Origin: Xenopus tropicalis
Taxonomy: Eukaryota > Chordata > Amphibia > Anura > Pipidae
DNA length: 64,000 nt
Reading direction: 5' to 3'
NCBI RefSeq assembly: GCF_000004195.4
Contig: NC_030677.2
Location: 197,755,372-197,819,371 of the forward strand
Shown: in pieces, positions 46,501 to 58,500 of the stretch
How positions within the stretch are numbered: position 1 is the stretch's first letter
Layout: each line of letters begins with the position of its first letter
Made by a program: the position numbers and the translations under genes
The notes under the pieces: model-generated
Databases searched by the model: none
What the model saw: only the letters and a program-made list of their open reading frames with translations
What the model was told of the DNA's origin: nothing

Positions 46501-49500
46501 TTATCCAGATAACCCTGTCCCAAGCATTCTGGATAACAGGTCCCATATCCGTATTGCCATTTTTGTCAGCGATTAAGCTGTTTTTGTGGCTAATCATTTC
46601 CCAGTGGTCAACAGGAATGACAATATGTAAAGGCTTATTATTATTATTATTATTATGATTGGTTATTTTAATTACAACAGTGTTCCTAGGAGCACTGTCA
46701 GAATCCCGTGTACATTTTCCTGAATACTGCTCAGATATTGCACATTTAACTGGGCCTCCTCCTAACGTGTGCAGTGTTTGTAATGCCTTACAGTTCCATT
46801 CCGTACCGGATCCATTGGGCCAAACAGGAGTGCTCTGTCCGGAACCTTGTCCCCTCATGTCAACCAGTGAAATCAAGAGGAGCCCTGTTATCAACATTTT
46901 CCCGGGATGGTCTAGTTCTATCCGTGGCCGTTAATCAGAGGGACCCTAAGGTAAGGAATCTCGTACAGCAGTGCCAAATAAATGAATGTTTGAAGTTAAT
47001 AGACCAGACCAGGTACTGAAAAATGCATCTCGTTTGCATTTCCGTTTAATTAGGACACCCATATCTTGTTTATCAATTCAATGAATTTTACCACCATTTC
47101 TGGGCATTTGAGGGGCTGCAGTAGCAAGGATCAGAATATTCCATCCAGACTTTTAAGGTATGTGAAAATACAGAACTTAGAATATACTATCTATTTTATT
47201 AAAATGAAGTATTAACTTATTTTCCTCCACTGTTTCTAGGTCCTACTGGGTGGGGGATATGTGCTGGACAGCAGATAGCCTTTATCTGGCTTGTTTGTTA
47301 AAACGGGGAACCCTTGTCTTGCTGACTCGATTGGGGGAGATCCTGACATTGACAACTTTTGGCTGTTCTGTTGAGTTTGGACCTGCAGAGTTCATTCCAC
47401 TTCACCCCTTGATCACGTACAGGTTAGTTTTCACATACATCTACGGCACCCTATCTGCAGCTTTTATTTGCTGTATAAATGCACACACACAGCCAATCAC
47501 ACAGTTTACCCAGTTTACATGAGGGCATTTGAACAGCCATACTCATACAAATACATCACTTTCATTATTTTCATGCTTTTCATAGGCAGCCGTGATTGAG
47601 TCATTTACATTTCGTGTTCTGCAGGTCTCAGGCTTAAATTTAAAATGCTTTTTGGTTGCTATGAATTTATTACTCTAGTAACCTGGTAGTGGTTTGGAAG
47701 GCTGAATAGAAGGTGAATAACAATACAAATAAAACCTTGCATTCAGTCTTATGTAGAGAAGCACCAAATCCAGAATTTGGTTCGGGATTTGGTCTTTTTC
47801 GGCAGGATGTGGTTTCGGCCAAATCCACGCTCCTGGCCAAACCGAATACGAATCCTAAAAATCATTTTTGTCACATAAACATGAAAGTTGAAAAATTTTC
47901 ACCTTATGCGACGACATTTAACCCTTGTGAGAACTGATTAGTATATGCTAAGTAGGATTCAGATTCGGTTTGGTATCTGGCTGAATCCTTTATGAAGGAT
48001 TCGAGGATTCAGCCGAATCCAAAAAAGTGGATTCGCTGCATCCCTATTCTTATGTGTTATTGTTGAGTGACTGCACATAAAGCTGAAACCATCTTCCTTT
48101 CCTATATAGATTTAACAGTCTGTGGCCCAAATCTGTTACTTTTTTGCAAAGTTACAGGGTACTGCAGCTCCGGTGCCACTGATTAAAACGGGATTATGGA
48201 TGATCACGCACTGAATGGGTACCACTGTACTGGTCGAGACACTGGGGGTCATTTATAAAGAATAAAAATTTTGCAATTAGGTTTGCACATTAAATGCACC
48301 AGTCTTGTCCAGCTTTATAATATAAACACGGGCAGGGTAAATATGTTCACTGTGCGAATAATAATAATTCTGTGCTTTGCAAATTTTAGAAATGACCCCC
48401 TCTACCTTACTAGACCATCTTTCTAAGAAGTGCAATTATCTTATTAAAAACTTGTGCATCTTTACTTTATTCATCACTCTGTGTTCTTCATATGTTCCAT
48501 TTATATTGCTGGGAGCCTCTAAAGAGAAAGGGAGACCCAAAATGAATGTGAAATTCCCTTCTGTAATTGACCATGAAATGCTCTTATTAGTAAGTGATCA
48601 ATTATAGCATAGTAGGGCTCCAGTAATGACTGAGATGGAGTGAGGTGCCATGTTTGGTACCTACAATGCAAAATGTTCTCCAGAATTCCATTATAATTGA
48701 ACCAGCAGTCAGTTTTGTGCCAGACGGAGACACCAGTTATTAATGTGCTCTTCTTAAGTTGGTGCTGCGTTTGCAAGGAAATGGGTAGTAAGGACATGAC
48801 AGTTAAACACCATTAAATTGCAGGCCATTCTGTTGGTGGCGCAAAGAACAAAAGTAGCCCTGTACTTACCCCCTGGCCAAGGCAGGATACACGCGCCTTG
48901 TGTCTCATTCACCAGCAGATTAGGGCAATTTATATATAGATGGGAGTGCACAGTGTTTTAAAAGGTGCAGTTCTCTAACTATTTTAACTGATTATAAATA
49001 AAAAAATCAGTATTTAAATTGTGGCAGGAAAGCTAACCACCTAAAAACCCCCAGAGAAATGTACATATATAATTTAATATTTTTCTGCCTTGGCCAGAAT
49101 CAAACCATGGATCACGGTTCTAACCACTGTTTAGTATACCTGGGCCAAAATGTGAATTTTATATCCTGCAGGCTAGTAAGTATCTCACAGTGTGATCCCT
49201 TCTCACTATTACTAGCTGGTAATATCCCTTTAAGCATCAATGCACATGTGCAGGGCTAGACCTTATATTTGGAGAGATCTGTAGATTGTGGTTCTGGGAG
49301 ACTGTCTGGGTGTGTGTCTGTCTTTTCCATTCTGTCTTTTCATTCCTCCTTTTCTCATTCTAGCTTTCTTCTTATACTTGTTTTGTCATGCCAACATAAA
49401 TCTCACTGAACATGTAAGTACATCCGTATCCTGCGTCTGCCATTGTAACGTAGGGATGTATCTGGGATCTGGGGAGTCTTTGTGGTCTTTGCACTAATGA

Positions 49501-52500
49501 AATCCTAAATTTGTATTTCAACCCCTTTACTGAGCTCTGTTTGCATTTTTTTGCCTGCTATATAGTAACATAGTAACATAGTAAGTTGGGTTGAAAAAAG
49601 ACATACGTCCATCACGTTCAACCATAATGCCTATATATAACCTGCCTAACTACTAGTTGATCCAGAGGAAGGCAAAAAACCCCATCTGAAGCCTTTCTAA
49701 TTTGCCGCAGAGGGGAAAAAATTCCTTCCTGACTCCAAGATGGCAATCGGACCAGTCCCTGGATCAACTTGTACTAAGATTAGCTTGTATAACTGCACAC
49801 GAGCTGTTCTGTTTACCTTATGAATTACCATCTGCTGATAAATAGAATCCATAGGCCACTGGTCTAAAATCATCTGTTGTTTGCATGAAGGGCACATAAA
49901 GATACTGTGGATTAAACCAGAGTTGTCCTAAAAATAATACAGTATTTTTTTTTTTTAAAGTAAAGGCATGTTGTAGAGCTCTCACTGTTAATTAGCACCA
50001 GGAGATGCTGTTTGGGAAGGTGTAAGGTCATGCATAACTATATTTCAATCATACTAACAAACTAATAGCTTTGGGTTACAAAAGAATTCTCTTCTCATAG
50101 TAAACTGTGCCCTCTGTGTATCTAAATATGTCACTGTGCCATGATCCTTATAGCAAGCACACAGGGACTATGTGCCACAATGGGCTTCTGGCACCATGGC
50201 CTATAATTGGCCAAGTCAGAGGTTCCTTGAGTGTGAACACAGCTCCCTGGGGCTGGGGCAGCCTTAATGAGCTTTGGTTTGAGGTTAATACGTATTTGCT
50301 GTTCTGAATATTCCTTTATCTGAACTGACTTAATCTTGGAATCCAAATAGGAAACTTGGATCCCAAAAGTCACCAAACATTTGGCCTATGGACTTACAGT
50401 CCAGCGATTCATGTGAACATTTCAGAACATTTTATTTAATCCATAAAAATGTAATGCTACAACAGTAATCTTGAAGTATCAGGTATAGATATTGGATCCC
50501 TTATCTGGAAACCCATTATCCAGATAGTTCTGAATTACAGGATGGCCATCTCCCATAGACTCCATTATAAGCAAATAATTCACATTTGTAAAAATTATTT
50601 CCTTTGTCTCTGAAATAATAAAACAGTACCTGTACTTGATCCCAACTAAGATATAATTACCCCTTATTGGGGGCAGAACAGCCCTATTGGGTTTATTTAA
50701 TGGTTAAATGATTCCCTTTTCTCTGTAATAATAAAACAGTACCTGTACTTGATCCCAACTAAGATATAATTACCCCTTATTGGGGGCAGAACAGCCCTAT
50801 TGGGTTTATTTAATGGTTAAATGATTCCCTTTTCCCTGTAATAATAAAACAGTACCTGTACTTGATCCCAACTAAGATATAATTACCCCTTATTGGGGGC
50901 AGAACAGCCCTATTGGGTTTATTTCATGGTTAAATGATTCCCTTTTCTCTGTAATAATAAAACAGTACCTGTACTTGATCCCAACTAAGATATAATTACC
51001 CCTTATTGGGGGCAGAACAGCCCTATTGGGTTTATTTCATGGTTAAATAATTCCCTTTTCCCTGTAATAATAAAACAGTACCTGTACTTGATCCCAACTA
51101 AGATATAATTACCCCTTATTGGGGGCAGAACAGCCCTATTGGGTTTATTCCATGGTTAAAGGATTCCCTTTTCTCTGTAATAATAAAACAGTACCTGTAC
51201 TTGATCCCAACTAAGATATAATTACCCCTTATTGGGGGCAGAACAGCCCTATTGGGTTTATTTCATGGTTAAATGATTCCCTTTTCTCTGTAATAATAAA
51301 ACAGTACCTGTACTTGATCCCAACTAAGATATAATTACCCCTTATTGGGGGCAGAACAGCCCTATTGGGTTTATTTAATGGTTAAATGATTCCCTTTTCT
51401 CTGTAATAATAAAACAGTACCTGTACTTGATCCCAACTAAGATATAATTACCCCTTATTGGAGGCAAAAACAATCCTATTTGGATTAATTCATGTTTAAA
51501 TGATTTTTCAGTACACTTAAGGGTGAAGACACGTGGAGCAACTAGTAGCAGCTACTTCTCTTGGCTACTAAAATAGACAAATACTGATAATTGTCTCTAC
51601 ATGTGTTTTAGCAGAGGCAATTCTCAGTATTGTCTATGGCAGGGGATTTTCTGGAGTTTAATAGCAATGAAAAAAAAGCTGCTACTAAATAGCTCAGTGT
51701 GTCTTCACCCTAATGTATAGAGATCCAAATTACAGAAAGACCCCTTATCTGGAAAACCTCAGCTCCTGAACATTCTGGATAATTGTTCCTATAACTGTAT
51801 TATTCTTCCCTTTACTTTGACTTAACACCTAGCTCTACTTCTGTTAGATCTCCATGGACCATGCTGGATTCCCAGGATGCCGATAATTCTCTCGGTTCCT
51901 CTGCGTCAGATGGTGACCTCATGAGACAGAGATATTCCATCACATGCCACCCACGATTGCCCTACCTCATTGTTTCAGATGGATACATGGTTACTGCACT
52001 TCGATTTGCAAATAATCTTACTCCTCATTCCTTTGTCAAGTCACTACTGCTAGATTCTGCTCAAAGACTGGAAAGTGTAAGGCAATCTATGGAGCTAGGG
52101 AAGGTAGTGTATGCCGCTTTCTTTATTATACAGTTATAGCAATTATGTTGCAACACACATTCTTTAGTGGGTGCTCACATATGTTCCAAAAAGTTATTCT
52201 AGATGAAAATCATCCATTAAAGGGGTGATGTAGACATTGACATTATGGGACAATTTGCAATTGGTTGACATTTTTTATGGCTTTTATTTAGCTTTTTGTT
52301 CAACAGCTATCTGGTTGCTAGAGTCTTATTTACCCTAGCAACTATGCAGTGGTTTGAACGATAGATGGGAATATGAATGGTAGAGGCCTGCATAAATATA
52401 TAAGTATTAAAAAGTAACAATAACAATAAAATTGTAGCCTCACAGAGCAATAGTTTTGGCTGCCGGGGTCAGTGACCCCCATTTGAAAGCTGGAAAGAGC

Positions 52501-55500
52501 CAGAAGAGGAAGGCAAGTAATTCAAAAACTATAAAAATAATAAAAAACAATTACATAGTTGTTAGGAACAGGAAATTCTATAAAATACTAAAAGTTAACT
52601 TAAAGATGAACCACCCCTTTAAAGAGAAACTCCACCTAAATTAAAAAATATGACATTTTGTCTAATGAAAGAACTGTAAGCAACTTTCCACTGTTCCTGC
52701 TGTTAGAAAATACTCTAATGCCCACAATGCCTTGCATGCAGCTTCATAGATCTGTTCACAGAATATTATGGGAACTGGAGTCTGGCTGGGAAAGACGTAG
52801 CTTCTGCTCCATTGTTTTACAGGAAAAAGGATTAAATTGGCAGGAATAAGAGGGGTTGGGCAGATTCTGCTTCCAATAGTAATTTTATTTACAAATAGCT
52901 GGTACATTGCTTAGGTTAATGGCACATTGGGGCTGTTTCTCCACCTGCATAAAAAAAGCAGGCAGAGAAAAAACTTCCATGCAGATCTGTTCCGTTCTGT
53001 CAGTTAACTGGCTGTCAAGGCGTCAGCCTGGGTGCACTCAGAGCAGATATTTGGAAGTATGGATTTCAGAGGAAAAATTGCTAGCATCACCTTTTTTCCA
53101 CCTATGTTTGTACCCAGGTGTGCCGTTGGCCTTAGAATTACATTCTTTCAATATGCAATTTCTTTTTTTTTTATTATTATTATTTGGGTGGAATTCCCTT
53201 TAACAGCCTAAAACCCATGTATAATACGTGATGTTGACTTCATTCATATTTATCATTTTGTATTTCACAGGCAAAAAACAATGGCATTAAACTAAGGCCA
53301 CTGTCTTCTTTAAAAGCACATTTGTTGAAAGATCATGGAACTACACACACTGTAACAGCTACTATTCCTGGCTTTCTGCAAGCAGAGGAGGAAACCTTGC
53401 AATCTGTTGATTTATCAACAATACAGGTGCCATGTTACTATTTATTCTTACATCCCCAACACCATAAGTGAAAACAATAAATTGCAATTGACATCCAATG
53501 GATGTACAGGTCACAAGACGTCCTGTTTTTATTCAGTGTATAGTTCAGTGTAAATGGCAAATAACACCAAATAGTCAAATGTAATTTTAATGCATAGATG
53601 ATATCTGTCTCGTTGGCAACGGCAAGTGAACTCATTCTTGGCAGTAATCGTTTTTGCTTTAAAGGAGAAGGAAAGGAACAATCATTGGGGCGAGGTGCCA
53701 AAATATACTAATAAAATTGTGCCAAGGAGTTTCTCTCTGTTTTTTGCCAGTGCACCATACCTGCCAGTGCACCATACCTGCCAGTGCATCAGCAGATGCG
53801 GATGTGAAAGGGAGCCACAACTCCACGTCTTGCCATTGTCATTGGGGCTGTGGGGCAAGTGGGCTTATAGTATGAATAGCCCATAGGACCATTAGGACAT
53901 TCCCACCCCTTACTTGGAACACAGACAGGGACCAGAGAGATTCTGGGAGCTCGAAGAAGAGGGCTATTTTAAAAGAAAAAATGTCACCCTATGTTTTCAT
54001 TATTTCCTACGAGATTGGGGGGGGGTTACTTATGGTGTATGTGTCCTTTAAGGATTTTCTTAGCAAGCTCTATAATGTGAAGTATATTCTTTTGTAAATA
54101 TTGTTCCTTGATATTCTGTCTTAGGATGAGGAAGAGGAGTCAGATGAGGATTTCCCAAGGTATCCCGCTCACTGTGATTCCTTTGGACATGCTGAGCAGG
54201 GCAAGCTCGAGTTTGCCTCTATGTTTGACACCCTCCATGCCAGGGAAAGGGGTGAAGGACAGAATGCCATATCCAGTGAAATTCATCTTATTCAGAGAGC
54301 CCTGCTCACAGCTTGGACAGTGTGTGTGACCATAAGGCGCCTTGAGGAGAAGGATTCCTTGTTACAATATACAGTCGCGTGCCTAACACATTTCTTGTCT
54401 GTTCTTCAGAGTTTCTGTTATAATTCTGGAAAATCTAATACATTATCAAAAAGGAAGGAAAATGTGTGGATTCTGTTCCTCCATGTTTTGCAGCAGTGCC
54501 TGACAGTTTTGTATTGGGATGTGACCTCACCGCAGGCGGTTAAACACATCATCAAACTTACTGCTGAAACCATCAAGATGATCCTTGTGCAGCACGAGCA
54601 GCTCTATTCCAGGGGGCTGCTGGAAAGTGTTTGCTTACTAAAGATGGTCTCCCAGCAATTAAACACTATATATCATTTACAGCATGAGACTCTCTCCATC
54701 TCACCTGCAGGGAGCAATAAGGCAAGCCTTGACTTACTGAACACTCCAGTTTTTGAAACAGTAGATCAACCCCCTAAAGGCTTTTCTGCATGTTCTTTAG
54801 TCAAACAACCACCGGAACCTGTAAATCTCAGCATGAAGTCAGAGAAAAGGTACAGTTTGTTCATAACGTGATACTGTTAAATTATTGTTCCATTCTACAT
54901 GGCTAAGAATACCTGGAATAAGCTGTGACAGTTGCCCTACCCATCTTAGCCTTTATGTTTTTGGCCTGCCTCACCATTGGGATTGTCACTGTCACTAAGT
55001 AGTGTTTAAAGGGGTAGTTTACAACAAGCTTAATAGAGACTGCTGTACTGAGACAACTTGCAATTGGTCTTCATGTTTTTATTATTTGCATTATTTGAAT
55101 TATTTAGCTCTTTGTTTAGCAGCTCTCCATTTAGGAATTTGAGCAGCCAGCGTCAAGGCAAACAGAGCAGAAACATAGCAGATTAGAATCACTTTTATGT
55201 ACAATTCATATTACATTTTTTTCTGGTTAGTGTCTGTATCTTGTTAAAGAGTAAAAGCAATTCTGATGCAAATAAAACTTAAGCAAAGAAATATAAGGCA
55301 TATCATTTAATACTGTGATAAACCTGAATACATTTGCAGTTGTCCATTTGGGCCCTTAGTAGATACTTACTTTACCTGAGAATATATGCTGTATCCTAAG
55401 TTGAACTGACGTGCATCCTTGGTCTGTGTTTCAGGCTGGCAGCCCTATGGAGGCTTCTGTATAACAAATCTCTGTGCTATCAGAATTATTTAAAACAGCT

Positions 55501-58500
55501 CATCAACTCAAATCCAGCAGAGAAAATCACCGACAAAGTTAACTGTGAGAAACAAGCTGTAACGTCACTGATCTGCCATATCCAGGCTGAACTTCAGGCT
55601 GCAGGACAGCGGCTGTACCAAAGCCTTCATCTTCTGCCCGTTACTGGTACCAGCTATGATTGCAGATTGCTGTGTCTTTAACTCAGGCCTATATGCTGTG
55701 AGCAGGATCAGGCATACAAGCACATCTACAGAAAGAAATTGTCCAGTTTATTAAAGGATAAGTAAACTTTTGAAATAAGTTGATTTAGAATTGATGAGAC
55801 TGCTATTATAAGCACTTTTGCAATCAACATTCATTACTTTTTCAGATTCCACAATATTAAGGGGAATGTGTACTGTTAGATAAATTCTTTTGTTACAGTG
55901 TCCAACTGTGATCCAGTCACGGATATTGTCAGGAGAAAGAAAGAGGGCTGGTCTGATGTTCTTCTGTTTAGGAAAGACAAGTTATCTGAGGTTTCTGATG
56001 TTTTTCCTAACCAGAAGAACATAAGACAAGTCCTTTTATTTTGGTTCAGGTAACATTATTAGTGCATAGTATACACGTGAATAAAACATCAGTACAATCG
56101 TCTTATAAGATTTACAGCCAGTTTACAGAGCATTTATTGTGTATTTATAACTGGGTATTTACGTATTTTCTAGGACCCATAATTGCTATATCTTAATATG
56201 TTACACAGAGGTACCATTTCCCTTTGCTATCAATTGTTCAACATTCTGCATTTTCTGCACTGCTTTTTCCAAGGTGGGATATAAAGGGGGAGTTGGTGAT
56301 TTCCAGTTTTGGGCTATCAGTCTGCAGGCCTGTAATTTTATGTATTATGCTTTTAGCTGGCTTGGTTAACAGGGTAGGAGGGTCCATACTTGGTAGATAC
56401 CATCTAGGGTCCAGGGGGAGGTCAAAGCCCAAAAGTTTAGTAATACGTGCCTGTATGGCTGTCCAGTATGCTTTTAGCTCTGTGCAAGACCAGAAGGTAT
56501 GCATTTGAGGGCTTTCCTTCATGCCACATCTCAGGCATTGTAGGGGTTCCTCCTGGTTGAGTTTGCTCAGTAAGGTTCTAGTATAATATGCTCTGTGTAT
56601 CAGGTAGAGTTGTAATATTCTGTACTTGTATATAGGGGAGATAAGCAATGGGGTTCGCAACACTTGGAATTATTGTTCATCAGAGCAGAGCCCTTTCTCC
56701 TGACAAGTTCCTCACCTGGATGTTAGAAACTGAGCAGCAGGTGGCGCTGTTGTAACAAAATTCATTCATATTAACAGTATCCATTCCTCTTAGTATCATG
56801 GAATCTTAAAAGCAGTTTTGCCATTTACATTTTTTTTTTTAATAACGCTCTCATTAGTTCTGCATTCATTTATTTTAAAGGTTTACTTATCCTTTCAAAA
56901 AAAAAAAAAAAACATCCTTGCCCCTCCTGGGCACAAACCAAACACATATGGTTTTAGCCCCTCACTAGTTCTAGGCTCCTATTGGAAATTCCTGCAAGGA
57001 AACTAAAATATAAATCCAATGATCCCTGTATCTTTGCTGGATAAAAAAAAACACCTTTAGGGATTCCTTTTCTAGTAGGTAATAGCCCTTCACACTTCTT
57101 GTCTTTCTTCAGCTAAGTGCATTTGCTAGCACATACACAGTAGCCCAGTGCAACCAAGCATGAATTGGTGGGCGTGAGTGTTGAATCCAGAGAGCACAAA
57201 ATATAAGGAGAGGTGTTAGGGAACCATGATTGTACTGAGTAGTAGTCAGGACCACATCTGTAGCAGCCCTATACACTGAGATTATTGCAAACTGAACAGT
57301 TGCTTTGCTAAACTACACAACCTTTTTATATTTTGCATAGGGGAAGAATGTTTCCTGCTTGGATCCTACAAGGAATCGGTGGAATACTGGCAAAGAGCAT
57401 TACTAGACATCAACGCCCAAGGTAACATTGTGTATTTCTGTTTGTGTTTTAGATAATAGGCATAATAATAATGCAGCTTCTTACTTTCATTGCATAAACA
57501 GGTGTTGGGCATAAGCCTCAATAAACATTCCTCACTCTGCAAATGTGCTCAGGTTCCTGTCTCGCATATCATTATTTGCAGCAAAAGCTCACATTATTTA
57601 AGAGGTTTTATCAGTATGTGTCTCCTTTTAACCTCAGGAGTTTTGTATGCTCCCTTCTCTCCTCCTCCTCTGCCCTTGCAGTATGGAGGGCAAGACTGTA
57701 CAAAAAGGCATTCTGATTCTGTTGACTTCATAGTTACATAGTTAAGTTGGGTTGACAAAAGTCCAAAGTCCACCAAGTTCCCTTCCAAGCAAACCCCAAC
57801 GCACACACATAGACCCATACTGACCTATCTATCCACTCACATACAGACCCATACTGACCTATCTATCCACTCACATACAGACCCATACTGACCTATCTAT
57901 CCACTCACATACAGACCCATACTGACCTATCCACTCACATACAGACCCATACTGACCTATCCACTCACATACAGACCCATACTGACCTATCTATCCACTC
58001 ACATACAGACCCATACTGACCTATCCACTCACATACAGACCCATACTGACCTATCTATCCACTCACATACAGACCCATACTGACCTATCTATCCACTCAC
58101 ATACTGACCCACACTGACCTATCTATACACTCACATACAGACCCATACTGACCTATCTATCCACTCACATACAGACCCACACTGACCTATCTATCCACTC
58201 ACATACAGACCCATACTGACCTATCTATACACTCACATACAGACCCACACTGACCTATCTATCCACTCACATACAGACCCATACTGACCTATCTATCCAC
58301 TCACATACAGACCCATACTGACCTATCTATCCACTCACATACAGACCCATACTGACCTATCTATCCACTCACATACAGACCCACACTGACCTATCTATAC
58401 ACTCACATACAGACCCATACTGACCTATCTATCCACTCACATACAGACCCACACTGACCTATCTATACACTCACATACAGACCCATACTGACCTATCTAT

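Larger units (their letters stand above)
40671..52103 (+). other. CPLANE1: CPLANE1 exons 1-9: N-terminal WD40-like region
   Basis: About 460 codons with repeated beta-rich blocks such as GIYVTGLLLTGELFIWNKDQ (exon 3) and KKVLLVTLTGSVFLWESSE (exon 4), each ending in a hydrophobic-Trp motif as in propeller blades. The exon 9 product carries SDGYMVTALRFANNLTP. Treating this as a beta-propeller is inference from blade-like repeats and from what is published about the family. Confidence 0.7.
55753..56900. repeat. TTAAAGGATAAGTAAACTTT MITE ends enclosing other sequence
   Basis: Left end TTAAAGGATAAGTAAACTTT (about 55753) and right end AAAGGTTTACTTATCCTTT (about 56878-56897) are inverted repeats of one family. 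They enclose a candidate exon (55899-56049), a LINE fragment (56222-56665) and, at 56732-56749, the motif GAGCAGCAGGTGGCGCTG. The insert is far longer than a usual MITE, so this is a composite. Confidence 0.6.

Noticed and set aside
54221..54871. A separate 216-codon gene
   Set aside because: It is CPLANE1 exon 11 read from an internal Met and through the donor at 54850.
57341..57421. Alternative frame of exon 13 reading FPAWILQGIGGILAKSI
   Set aside because: It looks protein-like, but the frame used by exons 12 and 14 gives the conserved EECFLLGSYKESVEYW block; the other frame reaches a stop in exon 14. It is mentioned only in connection with the candidate cassette exon.
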